DNA of 64,000 nt from Kribbella solani (GTDB taxonomy: Bacteria; Actinomycetota; Actinomycetes; Propionibacteriales; Kribbellaceae): positions 4,216,001 to 4,280,000 of the forward strand of contig NZ_JACHNF010000001.1 of the NCBI RefSeq assembly GCF_014205295.1. The letters are read 5' to 3'. This document shows positions 40,827 through 49,752 of this stretch, one piece after another; within the stretch, counting starts at the first letter, position 1; every line of letters begins with the position of its first letter. A program made the translations under genes and the position numbers. The notes beneath the pieces are model-generated. The model made no database searches, was not told the DNA's origin, and saw only the letters and a program-made list of their open reading frames with translations.

Positions 40827-41688
40827 GGGTGATCGCTTCCTCACTCACGCGGTCATAGGCCCAGTCACCGAGCAGCGTCACCGCGGCCGCGGTCGCCATG
40901 ATCAGCACGGCCGGAACGAGCGCCGCGTTCGGGTTGTCCGCCAGCAGCACCCGGTTGTCGGCCAGCATCCGGCCCCATTCCGGCGATCCGGCCTCGGCGC
41001 CCAGCCCCAGGTAGGACAGCGACGACAAGGCGATCAGCCCGTACACGAAGTCGAGCAGCAGGATCGCCATCGCGGTCGGCATCACGTTGGGCAGGATGTG
41101 CACCGCCATGATCCGGCGGCGGGACAGGCCGAGCGTCTTGCAGGCCTCGATGTACGGCAGATGACGTTCGGAGAGCACCGCCGCCCGGACCACTCTGGTG
41201 TCCGCGGGGACGGACAGCAGGATGATCACCCCGACCGCGAGGTAGTAGCCACCGCCGAGGACGCCGACCACCACGATCGACACCAGGATCGCCGGCACCG
41301 AGTACATCAGGTCGCCGACCCGCATCACGATCGCCTCGATGATCCCGCCGCGGTACCCGGAGATGATGCCGAACAGCAGGCTGAAGAAGGTGGTGACGAC
41401 CGCGATCAGCGCCGGGCCGACGATCGCGTCCCGGGCACCGGCCATCACCCGGGACAGGATGTCGCGGCCGAGGTGATCCGTACCGAGCAGATGCTCGCCG
41501 CCGGGACCGACGACTCCGGTCTGCAACGACTGCGCGGCCGGGTCGTGCGGGGCCAGCAGCGAACCGAAGAGCGCCAGCACGATCACGACCAGCGCGAAGG
41601 CGGCCGCCAGCAGTACGCTGACCGGCGGCAGTTTCCGGCGCCGCCGGCCGCTCGTCGTACCAGCTTCGAGGCTGATCGCGGCACTCAT
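40819..41688 (-). CDS. Opp/Dpp-type ABC permease (DppC-like)
   Basis: 289 aa. A proline-rich N-terminal segment, then five to six membrane helices; HLLGTDHLGRDILSRVMAGARD (about 75-96) and VVRAAVLSERHLPYIEACKTLGLS (the EAA loop) are diagnostic of peptide/oligosaccharide DppC proteins. Start ATG 41688 overlaps the dppB-like TGA; its own end overlaps the ATPase start by 8 bases. Confidence 0.9.
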   Translation of the reverse strand: MSAAISLEAGTTSGRRRRKLPPVSVLLAAAFALVVIVLALFGSLLAPHDPAAQSLQTGVVGPGGEHLLGTDHLGRDILSRVMAGARDAIVGPALIAVVTTFFSLLFGIISGYRGGIIEAIVMRVGDLMYSVPAILVSIVVVGVLGGGYYLAVGVIILLSVPADTRVVRAAVLSERHLPYIEACKTLGLSRRRIMAVHILPNVMPTAMAILLLDFVYGLIALSSLSYLGLGAEAGSPEWGRMLADNRVLLADNPNAALVPAVLIMATAAAVTLLGDWAYDRVSEEAITHD

Positions 41689-42638
41689 CCGATCACTTCC
41701 TTGCGCAGCCGGGGATCGATGGCGAGATTGATCAGGTCCACCCCGAGGTTGACCAGCGTCACGGTCACCGCCGCGAACGCCACCAGGCCCTGGACGACCG
41801 GAATGTCCTTGCTCTGAACCGCTTGCAGCATCAGCGAACCGAGTCCTTCGCGAGAGAACGTCACCTCGACCAGCACCGCGCCGGCCAGGGTGTACGCGAG
41901 CAGCAGGCCGCTCGCGGTGACGATCGGGAGACTGCTGTTCAGCAGCGCGTACCGGCGCCAGATCAGCGATCGGCCGAGACCACGCGAACGCGCGAACGTC
42001 ACGTAGTCCTGGCCGTACACGCTGAGCGCCGCGGCCCGCGTCTGCCTGGTCACGTAGGCGATCTGGGTGACCGCCAGCGCGATCGCCGGCAGGACCAGGT
42101 GCTGCAGCTGGCCGCCGAACCCTTCACCGTTGCCGAACACCGGGAACCAGGCGAGCGCGACGCCGAACACGTACAGCAGGAGCACACCGACCGCGAAGGT
42201 CGGCGCGCTCATGCCCAGCAAGGTGAGCATGCTGACCAGCCGGTCGCCCACCTTGTTGCGTTTGGCCGCGGCGTACATGCCGGCCGGAACCGCGATGATC
42301 ATCGTCAGCACCAGACCGGCCACCGACAGCGCCAGCGTCGGCAGGCTCCGCTCCGCCAGCACCGTGGTCACCGGCTGGTCCGTGACGATCGACTCGCCGA
42401 AGTTGAACCGGATCGCCTCCAGGAACCAGCGGAAGTACTGGACCAGGAACGGATCGTCCAGGCTGTACTTCGCGCGGATCGCGGCCATGATCTCCGGCGT
42501 CGCCGGGCGGCCACCCAGCAGGATCTGCTCGGGCCGCCCGGGACTGATGTACAGCAGGCTGAACACGAAGAACGACGCGATCACCAGGAGCAGCGCGCCG
42601 ACGCCGAGCCGCCGCAGTACGTACCAGCCGAGCCTCAC
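41685..42638 (-). CDS. Opp/Dpp-type ABC permease (DppB-like)
   Basis: 317 aa from GTG 42638. N-terminus MRLGWYVLRRLGVGALLLV with the RR-containing membrane entry, SPGRPEQILLGGRPATPE, SLDDPFLVQYFRW, and the EAA loop TRQTRAAALSVYGQDYVTFARS. Six membrane helices. Partner of the DppC-like permease in one channel. Starts 2 bases after the binding-protein stop. Confidence 0.9.
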   Translation of the reverse strand: MRLGWYVLRRLGVGALLLVIASFFVFSLLYISPGRPEQILLGGRPATPEIMAAIRAKYSLDDPFLVQYFRWFLEAIRFNFGESIVTDQPVTTVLAERSLPTLALSVAGLVLTMIIAVPAGMYAAAKRNKVGDRLVSMLTLLGMSAPTFAVGVLLLYVFGVALAWFPVFGNGEGFGGQLQHLVLPAIALAVTQIAYVTRQTRAAALSVYGQDYVTFARSRGLGRSLIWRRYALLNSSLPIVTASGLLLAYTLAGAVLVEVTFSREGLGSLMLQAVQSKDIPVVQGLVAFAAVTVTLVNLGVDLINLAIDPRLRKEVIG

Positions 42639-42640
42639 GA

Positions 42641-44299
42641 CTAGGACCCCGCAATCCGGACCCGGGTGGGCCAGTTCGCGAACGACCAGATGCTGAACTC
42701 GCCGTCGATCGTGTACTTCCGGTTCAGCGCGATCGGGAACGGCAGGAAGTTGATCCCGATGTACGCGGCATCCTCGGCCGCCAGCTTCACCAGATCGGCA
42801 CCCGCCCGGACCCGCTTCTGCAGATCAGGATCGGTTTCCTGTACGCGCATCAGCTTCTCGGACTCATCGGTGTAGAAGTTCGCGAAGTTGAACGCGTTGG
42901 GTACGGCCTGGCTCTTGGCCATCATGTAGAACGTGTACGTGAACGGGTCCGGGTACGTGGCGCCGAAGTAGAACAGCTGCATCCCGAGCTTCTGGTGCCG
43001 GTACAGCTCCGCGAAGTACTGCGTGTCCGGAAGACTGCGGTACTTCAGGTTGATGTTCAGCTGCTTCAGGTTCTGCTGCACGGTGGCGAGGATGTCGCGG
43101 TCGACCGTCTGCGACGCCTGGAACGGCATGTCGATGGTCAGTCCGCCGTTCGGGTACTTGGACTTCGCCAGCTCGGCCTTCGCCTTGTTCAGGTCGTAGT
43201 CGTACACCGGCACCGAGTTGTACCACTTGTCGGTCTCTTCCTTACCGAAGAAGACCTCGAAGATCTCCGGCGGGATCACCCCGCGGGCCGGCTTGGCGGT
43301 TCCGTTGAAGACCGACTTGGCGATGCCTTCGCGGTCGATCGCGTGGGCGATCGCGCGGCGCAGGTGGATGTCGTTGAACGGCGCCGACTTCGTGTCGAAG
43401 CTGAAGATCTTGGTGTTGCCGCCGGAGCCGTACGCGACCCGGGTGTTCGGGATCTGGTCCCAGGTCTTCGCCTGCTCGAGCGGTACGTCCAGGGTGGCGT
43501 CGATGGCGCCGGACTGCAGCGCCAGCCGGCGCGACTCCGGATCGGGGATGACCGAGAACTCGAGGCTCTGGACCGCGGGCTTCTCACCCCAGTAGTGCGG
43601 GTTCTGGACCAGGGTGCCGCCGGAGGCCGGCGAGTAGCTCTTCGGCAGGTACGGTCCGGTGCCGATCGGGATCGCCGTCGGCGTACCCAGGTCCTTCGCG
43701 TGCGCGAGGGCGAACTTCTTCTGGATCACCGTCGTGGCGATCGCGCTCGCGTACCGCCAGTACGGGTCGGGGCGCTTCAGCTTGACCGTGATCTCGTTCG
43801 GCCCGGTCGCGGTGACCTTGTCGAAGGCGGTGTAGTAGACCCCGTACGGGCTTGCCACCGCGGGATCGACGTTGCGGTTCATCGAGTAGATGACGTCCTC
43901 GGTGGTGAGTGGCGTCCCGTCCCAGAACTTCACGCCGTCACGCAGTTCGTAGACGTACGTCGTCGGCGACGTCTCCTTCCAGGACTTCGCCAGCGACGGA
44001 ACCAGCTCCCCCTTGCTGTTCCAGGCCAGCAGCGCGTCGTACGAGTTGACGACGATGGCACTCGAGGTGGCCAGCAGGACGTCGTAGCGGCCCTGCCCGG
44101 AGGCGAGCCCGATCTTCAAGGTCGCGATGTCACCCGACGTGGCCGGCGGGAAGTCGGCGCCGAGCGTCTTGCTGCCGCTGGACTTGCTCGCTCCGGTGGG
44201 TGAACAGGCCGCGATCAGCAAACACGCGAGCGCCGGGGCGAGGTAGCGGATCGTCCAGCTGCGCTTCGAGCGGGTCGAGCGCGCCGAGGAATGGGTCAT
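42641..44299 (-). CDS. ABC transporter substrate-binding lipoprotein (Opp/Dpp family 5)
   Basis: 552 aa. GGAGG lies 4 bases before ATG 44299. Lipobox LIAAC with Cys32, then the solute-binding family 5 body: YELRDGVKFWDGTPLTTEDV, IPIGTGPYLPKSY, and VYDYDLNKAKAELAKSKYPNGG in the C-terminal lobe. The long pocket-bearing type binds peptides, sometimes oligosaccharides. First gene of the six-gene minus-strand operon ending with nagZ. Ligand inferred from NagZ: chitobiose-like or muropeptide material. Confidence 0.9.
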   Translation of the reverse strand: MTHSSARSTRSKRSWTIRYLAPALACLLIAACSPTGASKSSGSKTLGADFPPATSGDIATLKIGLASGQGRYDVLLATSSAIVVNSYDALLAWNSKGELVPSLAKSWKETSPTTYVYELRDGVKFWDGTPLTTEDVIYSMNRNVDPAVASPYGVYYTAFDKVTATGPNEITVKLKRPDPYWRYASAIATTVIQKKFALAHAKDLGTPTAIPIGTGPYLPKSYSPASGGTLVQNPHYWGEKPAVQSLEFSVIPDPESRRLALQSGAIDATLDVPLEQAKTWDQIPNTRVAYGSGGNTKIFSFDTKSAPFNDIHLRRAIAHAIDREGIAKSVFNGTAKPARGVIPPEIFEVFFGKEETDKWYNSVPVYDYDLNKAKAELAKSKYPNGGLTIDMPFQASQTVDRDILATVQQNLKQLNINLKYRSLPDTQYFAELYRHQKLGMQLFYFGATYPDPFTYTFYMMAKSQAVPNAFNFANFYTDESEKLMRVQETDPDLQKRVRAGADLVKLAAEDAAYIGINFLPFPIALNRKYTIDGEFSIWSFANWPTRVRIAGS

Positions 44300-44348
44300 G
44301 ACGCCTCCAGGTAAGGGGGTCCCGGCTCCGGGACCTGACCGGCCACTC

Positions 44349-44366
44349 AGGTGGCCTAGGCCACCT
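44349..44366. promoter_or_regulatory. GntR operator 1 (perfect 18-bp palindrome)
   Basis: AGGTGGCCTAGGCCACCT reads the same on both strands. It lies 50 bases upstream of the binding-protein ATG. A TTGACA for the minus-strand operon occurs at 44391-44396 (complement), so the operator sits at or just past the transcription start. The GntR-UTRA at 45612 is the likely binder. Confidence 0.75.
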
Positions 44367-44413
44367 ATAACTTGGCAAACGCCGAACGAGCTGTCAATAC
44401 TTGGGAAAACAGA

Positions 44414-44431
44414 AAGTGGACTGGGCCACCT
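44414..44431. promoter_or_regulatory. GntR operator 2 (matching imperfect palindrome)
   Basis: AAGTGGACTGGGCCACCT agrees with operator 1 at 15 of 18 positions and lies exactly 65 bases away, about six helical turns. It follows a plausible plus-strand promoter (TTGGCA 44372-44377, 17-base spacer, CAATAC). It would control the Zn-type dehydrogenase; the two sites could allow cooperative or looped repression. Confidence 0.7.
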
Positions 44432-44475
44432 GTGATACGTTTCCGCGCATTCACCACCACGAGAGGCAGCCGACG

Positions 44476-45477
44476 ATGTCCCAACAACACTTGCTCGAAG
44501 CCCACCGGGTCGTCTTTCCGGACCGCGGCCAGGTCGAACTGGAGCAGTTCGACGTACCCGCGGCCGGGCCGGGACAGGTCCGGCTGCGCACCGAGTTCTC
44601 GCTGATCAGCACCGGCACCGAGACGACCGCGTTGAGCGGCTCCTTCGAGCCCGGGTCACACTGGGATTCCTACGTGCAGTACCCGTTCCTGCCCGGGTAC
44701 ACGGCGACCGCGGTGGTCGAGGAGCTCGGCGCGGACGTCGACGGCCTGCAGGTCGGCGACCGGGTGATGTCCCGGATTCCGCACGCGTCGCACGCGGTCG
44801 TGGACGCCGTCGAGTGCTTCCCGATCCCGGCCGCGATCCCGTCCGAGGTAGCGCCGTGGGCAACCCTCGCCCAGGTGGCGTACGTGGGCGCGGTCGCCGC
44901 CGAGCACCGGCTCCGGGACAGCGTGCTGGTGATCGGCGCGGGCCCGATCGGGCAGATGTCGGTACGGTGGGCGGCGGCCGCGGGCGTCGAGAGCATCGTG
45001 GTCGCGGACATCGCCCCCCGCCGCCTCGAACTGGCCCAGTGGGGTGGCGCGACGGCGATCGTGACCGGCGACCCGGCGGACCACGCCGAGCAGATCGTCG
45101 AGGCCTGTTTCGGGGAGTCGCCCCGGGTCGTGATCGACACCACCGGCCGGTCGGAGATGCTGCCGAAGGCACTCGGCCTGGTCCGTGACCGCGGCACCGT
45201 CGTACTGCTCGGCGACCCCGGCAGCCCGTCGGAGCAGCACCTGACCATGGACGTGATCACCCGCGGCCTGCAGATTCGCGGCGCGCACGGCCCGCTCCTG
45301 CTGGACGTCGAAGCCGAAACGTACCGGTCGTTCTTCGGCCTGAACATCTCCGGCCGGCTGTCCCTCGACGGGCTGAACACGCACCGGTTCGCACCGAAGG
45401 ACTGCGCCGAGGCGTACCGGCTGGTCAGCACCCAGCGCGGGGAGACGATGGGCGTGATCTTCGACTGGACCGACTGA
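44476..45477 (+). CDS. Zn-type (MDR) alcohol dehydrogenase-like oxidoreductase
   Basis: 333 aa from ATG 44476. MDR fold with FSLISTGTETTALSG (34-48) and an NAD-binding motif VLVIGAGPIGQMSVRWAAAA near 150. The catalytic-zinc Cys is replaced by STGTE-type residues as in the zinc-less MDR subgroup often found beside Gfo/Idh/MocA genes in sugar-catabolic operons. Divergent from the ABC/nagZ operon and flanked by operator 2. Probably oxidises a sugar-derived substrate. Confidence 0.85.
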   Translation: MSQQHLLEAHRVVFPDRGQVELEQFDVPAAGPGQVRLRTEFSLISTGTETTALSGSFEPGSHWDSYVQYPFLPGYTATAVVEELGADVDGLQVGDRVMSRIPHASHAVVDAVECFPIPAAIPSEVAPWATLAQVAYVGAVAAEHRLRDSVLVIGAGPIGQMSVRWAAAAGVESIVVADIAPRRLELAQWGGATAIVTGDPADHAEQIVEACFGESPRVVIDTTGRSEMLPKALGLVRDRGTVVLLGDPGSPSEQHLTMDVITRGLQIRGAHGPLLLDVEAETYRSFFGLNISGRLSLDGLNTHRFAPKDCAEAYRLVSTQRGETMGVIFDWTD

Positions 45478-45611
45478 GATGACCACCTGGTCGCGGCGCC
45501 GGCGGCCGTCCTCGTACACGCGCGGCGCCGCCCCGCGGTGCCGCCGACCGGTAGATTGAGGGCCGCCATGCGACGATCCGCGAATTCCTGTCCGAACGGT
45601 GGCTGTCCCCG

Positions 45612-46379
45612 ATGAGCCGCGCCCGCTCCAAACCGGTCGCCGGTCTGATGCCGGAGAGCCTCACCGGCGGCACGTCCAAGGGCCGCGAGCTGCGCCGGCT
45701 GCTGGAGGAACTCGTCGGCACGCTCGAGCCCGGCTCGCTGCTCCCGTCCGAGCGCGTCCTCGCCAGCCGGTTCGGCGTCGCCCGGCAGACCGTCCGCGGC
45801 GAGCTCGAACGAATGAGCGCCGAAGGCTTCACCTACCGCGTCCAGGGCAGCGGCACCTTCGTCGCCGACCGCACCGTCAGCGTCGCGCAGGCCGCGGCCG
45901 TCGCCTCGTTCTCGGACGAGATGCGCAGCCGCGGCATGCGCCCCGGCGCCGAGGTCCTCAGCAACAGCGTCGTCCCCGCCATCGGGGTGATCGCCCGCCA
46001 GCTCAAGATCCCCGTCGACGCCCCCATCGTCCAGATCGACCGCGTCCGCACCGGCGACGACATCCCGATGGCCCTGGAACGCGCCTACCTCCCGGCGGAC
46101 CGCTTCCCCGGCCTGGAAGACGAAGACCTCACCGACACCTCTTTGTACGAGGTCCTCGAAACCCGTTGGGGCGTCCAACTATGGGAGGCCGACCAGCGCA
46201 TCGTCGCCGTCCTCCTCGACGACTTCCACGCCCGCCTCCTGGAACTGGGCGCCGGCGACGCCGCCCTCCGCTTCCGCACCACCGGCCTGGACGAACTGGG
46301 CAACGTAGTCCACTACACCGACGCCGTCTACCGAGGCGACCGCTACGAAGCCCACCTCCACCAGGACCGCAACGCCTAA
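45612..46379 (+). CDS. GntR-family regulator with UTRA domain
   Basis: 255 aa. N-terminal winged helix: LLPSERVLASRFGVARQTVRG then GEGFTYRVQGSGTFVAD-like wing (YRVQGSGTFVADR). The C-terminal half (about 95-250) is a UTRA ligand domain of the HutC/NagR type: VIARQLKIPVDAPIVQIDRV and LDELGNVVHYTDAVYRGDRY. HutC-type proteins typically bind a sugar phosphate or amino sugar derivative. Likely controller of the operator pair at 44349 and 44414. Confidence 0.88.
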   Translation: MSRARSKPVAGLMPESLTGGTSKGRELRRLLEELVGTLEPGSLLPSERVLASRFGVARQTVRGELERMSAEGFTYRVQGSGTFVADRTVSVAQAAAVASFSDEMRSRGMRPGAEVLSNSVVPAIGVIARQLKIPVDAPIVQIDRVRTGDDIPMALERAYLPADRFPGLEDEDLTDTSLYEVLETRWGVQLWEADQRIVAVLLDDFHARLLELGAGDAALRFRTTGLDELGNVVHYTDAVYRGDRYEAHLHQDRNA

Positions 46380-46426
46380 CCACCGCCCCAACACCGCATC
46401 TCAGCCGTCCCGACGCATTCAGTCGT

Positions 46427-46457
46427 GACCTGTAGCGCTGTGTAGTCTGCACAGGTC
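46427..46457. promoter_or_regulatory. 7-bp inverted repeat upstream of the T7SS-type gene
   Basis: GACCTGT (46427-46433) is repeated in inverse as ACAGGTC (46451-46457) with 17 bases between, about 85 bases before the GTG at 46542. Possible operator or transcript structure; function not known. Confidence 0.35.
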
Positions 46458-46541
46458 GTTTGCGATAACGCCGGCGCAGGGTCAGCGCCGCTTGCGCGGA
46501 CGACGAAACTGCTCGTTGGCGCGCCAAGCTTGGAGGGCATC

Positions 46542-48701
46542 GTGGCCGATAAAGCCGAGGGAGGCCGCTCGGGTAACGGCGACGGATTCTGCGGGATCAA
46601 CCCGGTCACCCTGGACGGTGTGATCAAGGACCTGGCCGCGGTCGAGGCGGCGATCACAGCCGAGGTACCACGGTTCAAAGCCGAGTTCGACAAGGTCGGA
46701 GTACCGACCGGGCCGGTCACGGATCTCGCCGGGGTTGCTCGTTGGCTGCACGAGCAACTTCCCATGCTGCGCCGGCGCCAAGCTGCCGCTGCCTTGCTGG
46801 CCTCCCAAGGGCTGAGCTTCACACCGAACACCAGCCTCCTGTCCATCCCTGAGGACTCGGACGCCGCGATCGAGCAAGCGGCCGACCTTGCGGCTCAACA
46901 TACAAAGGCGAGGCTGGACGGCAAGCCCGACGGCCACAACGGAATGATTTCCGCTGTCACCGCGATCGAGCGAATCTCCAATACCAAGGGCCTGCTCAGC
47001 CCGGACGATGTTCTGTTCCTCCACGCGTATTACGGGCGCCTCGGCAAGGACGTGTACAAGCTGCCCGGTTACCTCAGAGATGACAACAACTGGGCCGCGC
47101 CGACCCGGACGAGTTACTCCCTCGGCGAGGTGATACGAACCAGCCTGGACGCCAAGGCCCGGGACCGGCTGGCGGCAGCAACCGTCAGCGGTTTGCTGGC
47201 GCTGTCGGACGAGCGCCGAGGTGGCAACTGGAACCGTCTCCCGGACTACGTCCGCAAGGCCGCCGCGGACAAGCTCACCTTTAGCGTGATGCCAGACAAG
47301 GGAACTGTCCAAGGCAGCGGTTTCGATGCCCAGGACCTGGCGAAATTCCTGGCGGACCCAGCTGTCTCCGATCGCGCCGGCCTTGTCTTCAGCAAGCGGC
47401 TCGCGATCACAGCAGCGCAGTCTGTCAACGCGTACCGGCTGATCCGTGAATCCTCCCCGTCGACGTCGCCGATCGATGACGAGACTTCGCTGACGTTCTT
47501 GCAGGTCGCCAGTCGCAACGAGCAGGCAATGCGCGACCTGCTCACCGGGAAGGGTATGGAGCAGCCCGCGGGCGTCTCGACCCGTGTCTATGACGGATAC
47601 AAGCATCCGGAGGACTTCCTGGTACCCATCACCACCAACTTCTGGAGCGACGACGGTAAGGCCGCATCCGAAACCATCGGATGGATCGCTGATGCCGAGC
47701 GGTCCACAAACCCGGTCCGCCACCAACTCGCCTTGGAAGCGTGGCAGGGGCTCATCAAGACGATCACCGATCCGGCTGTCCTTCAAGCAGAGCTGGACGT
47801 CGTGACACGCAAGATAGCGGGCACCATCGTCCCCACGGGGCCTGAGCTGGGCGTCGTCAATCCGATGATCACGCGCGCGCTCGCCCGCAACGCCGCGGGT
47901 CTGCTGACCGCGCTGGGCGGCGAGAACGAGGAATTGTCCACCGCTCGGCTGTTCACTCTCATCGGGACGGACACCGAGTCCGCCGAAGCGCTGGCCGGCG
48001 CAATCTATCTTCACAATTTGGCAGGCATCCACAGCAGTCTCAAGGATCCGAACCGGGTACTCAGGGACGCGGACCCCGCCGGCCGCCTCCAAGGGCTCCT
48101 CGATGCGGCATTTCACAATGTCGCAGTTGAGCGCAATGAAGATGTTGCCCAAGCACAGGAGAATGCCGACAAAATCCGCGGACAAGTCCTCGGCATCGCT
48201 TCAGCGATCATCACGAGAGGCTGGAAGGATGCTCTCGACAAAGAGCTCCCGGACTTCCCCGGGCTGGATCCCGTCGACCTGCTGGACAGACTACTCGGCC
48301 GCCTTTTGTCAAAGCAGAATGAGAACGTCGAGCCGTACGCCGTGGTCGTTGCCGGCGTCAACCCGGCAGGCTCTACCGGCGGGCCGACACTCGTCCGGTA
48401 CAACTTCACCAAGGCCCTGCTCGACTCCGGGCAACTGACGCTCAACGACCTACCCAAGGCACTGTGGGCGTCGGGCAACCCGCCGCAGCTTCTGTCTCCC
48501 GCCGATGTCTCCGACCTGCAATGGCCCGGCCTGCAGGATCTCTACAACAAAGCCGTGGAGCAGGTTCCTGGCGCCCGGCCGAAGTTGGAGGAATACGTCA
48601 TCACGTACACGCGGACCGCGCTAGCCGCATCGAACAGTCACCGTGCGCGTGATCGGAACGAGTTGCACGAGAACTTCCTCGAACCCAAGAACGGCAACTG
48701 A
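46542..48701 (+). CDS. Large helical protein, WXG/T7SS-associated DUF6571-like
   Basis: 719 aa from GTG 46542 (GGAGG in the preceding 12 bases; a TTG at 46530 would add four codons). The opening GDGFCGINPVTLDGVIKDLA then VARWLHEQLPMLRRRQAAAALL resembles the start of large actinobacterial proteins linked to type VII (ESX) secretion. The middle carries DUF6571-like TPR-repeat features such as GGNWNRLPDYVRKAAADKL and ITTNFWSDDGKAASETIGWI. No signal peptide. No ESX ATPase, EccC or other secretion gene lies in the window. I infer an ESX substrate or effector with low certainty; the toxin domain, if any, is not recognised. Confidence 0.55.
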   Translation: MADKAEGGRSGNGDGFCGINPVTLDGVIKDLAAVEAAITAEVPRFKAEFDKVGVPTGPVTDLAGVARWLHEQLPMLRRRQAAAALLASQGLSFTPNTSLLSIPEDSDAAIEQAADLAAQHTKARLDGKPDGHNGMISAVTAIERISNTKGLLSPDDVLFLHAYYGRLGKDVYKLPGYLRDDNNWAAPTRTSYSLGEVIRTSLDAKARDRLAAATVSGLLALSDERRGGNWNRLPDYVRKAAADKLTFSVMPDKGTVQGSGFDAQDLAKFLADPAVSDRAGLVFSKRLAITAAQSVNAYRLIRESSPSTSPIDDETSLTFLQVASRNEQAMRDLLTGKGMEQPAGVSTRVYDGYKHPEDFLVPITTNFWSDDGKAASETIGWIADAERSTNPVRHQLALEAWQGLIKTITDPAVLQAELDVVTRKIAGTIVPTGPELGVVNPMITRALARNAAGLLTALGGENEELSTARLFTLIGTDTESAEALAGAIYLHNLAGIHSSLKDPNRVLRDADPAGRLQGLLDAAFHNVAVERNEDVAQAQENADKIRGQVLGIASAIITRGWKDALDKELPDFPGLDPVDLLDRLLGRLLSKQNENVEPYAVVVAGVNPAGSTGGPTLVRYNFTKALLDSGQLTLNDLPKALWASGNPPQLLSPADVSDLQWPGLQDLYNKAVEQVPGARPKLEEYVITYTRTALAASNSHRARDRNELHENFLEPKNGN

Positions 48702-48702
48702 T

Positions 48703-49497
48703 TTGCTTACGTCGAAGTGGAAGCAGTACTGCAGAACAGCCATCGCCGCGCTGCTCTTGCCGGCGGTCGCGGGGTGTTCCGGGTCCAATGGCAACAATTC
48801 TCAGTCAGTGCCGACAGGGCTTCCACAGTCGTGGATCTGGGCGACTTCACCCGGCGTGGTGATCGATTCGCAGAATGCTCGGACCGTTCGTGGATGGGTT
48901 GAGTCCTATGCGCTCTTTCGGAATTCCCAGGTCTCCTACCCAGGATTCCCGCAGGCAACGTCAACGGACCTGCTCACTGAGATGATGGACCGTAACAGCA
49001 GCGACCAGGCCGGCGGGACCGAGCGTCTCCTCGTCCGATCGATCACCGTGACCGGCAATGAGTTACGCGCGAGCCTCTGCTCTGACGGCTGGGACGTGTT
49101 CTACTTTGCAGCCGACGGAACCTACCACGGCGAACAGAGCGAGCTCGCGCTCCGAACACTCGTGATGCGCAAGAGCGGACCTGTTACCACCCCAGATACA
49201 TCCACCAGCCACACACGACCAGCTGCACAAGAGTTGGTCGCGGACACCAAGCCATCACCCAGCCTGGCTGGCCGCACGCCGTACGACATTTGGCTCAAGG
49301 GCCCTCGGGACAACGTCTTCAACAACTGGATCGCCACCAGTTGGGATGTCAGCAGCCGACCCCCGAACGACTGCGTCACCTGGTTCAAGCAAAATCACCC
49401 GACTGTGCGGTATCCGTCGGACTACGCGTACGGGCAGCGGCCGAACCACCCCGTATCACCGCCGCCACCAACCCTGCCGAACGACCCCGGCTGGTAG
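48703..49497 (+). CDS. Secreted lipoprotein, unknown function
   Basis: 264 aa from TTG 48703, one base after the stop of the T7SS-type gene, so it is coupled to it. LLPAVAGC is a lipobox (cleavage before Cys21), with a basic region KWKQYCRTA before it. The mature part has several tryptophans and cysteines (LCSDGWDVFYF, PPNDCVTWFKQ). The C-terminus is Pro-rich. No named family. Its position suggests it is an immunity or partner protein for the preceding gene; this is inference. Confidence 0.65.
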   Translation: MLTSKWKQYCRTAIAALLLPAVAGCSGSNGNNSQSVPTGLPQSWIWATSPGVVIDSQNARTVRGWVESYALFRNSQVSYPGFPQATSTDLLTEMMDRNSSDQAGGTERLLVRSITVTGNELRASLCSDGWDVFYFAADGTYHGEQSELALRTLVMRKSGPVTTPDTSTSHTRPAAQELVADTKPSPSLAGRTPYDIWLKGPRDNVFNNWIATSWDVSSRPPNDCVTWFKQNHPTVRYPSDYAYGQRPNHPVSPPPPTLPNDPGW

Positions 49498-49667
49498 CCC
49501 GCCGCACCCCGACCCGTTGAGTACCACGAGTCCGGCTACACCCGGGTGGACGGTTGGATCGAATCTTCACATCTTTCCGCGGTTGGGCGGTGGATGTGAA
49601 TGCGGGTTTCGGGCCTGCACCGGAGGCGCCGAAGGGACTGTCGCCGCCGGAGGCGGTGTCCTTTGGG

Positions 49668-49752
49668 TTAGGCGAGGCCTTTTAGGAGTTGGCGGGCCAT
49701 TACGATGCGTTGGACCTGGTTGGTGCCTTCGTAAATTTGGGTGATTTTGGCG
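49668..49752 (-). pseudogene. Displaced 3' end of acyl-CoA dehydrogenase (left attachment site, attL)
   Basis: On the minus strand, 49668-49752 encodes the C-terminal 27 residues of the acyl-CoA dehydrogenase at 59845-61008, ending RQLLKGLA plus TAA, whereas the restored gene ends RQLLKGLN plus TGA. The stretch 49674-49752 matches 59851-59929 at 75 of 79 bases, with 49689-49733 fully identical. Upstream coding is missing, so this is the old 3' end left behind when the island entered. Confidence 0.9.

Noticed and set aside
46542..49497. Full ESX secretion locus
   Set aside because: No EccC, EccD, EsxA/B or mycosin gene was found in the window.
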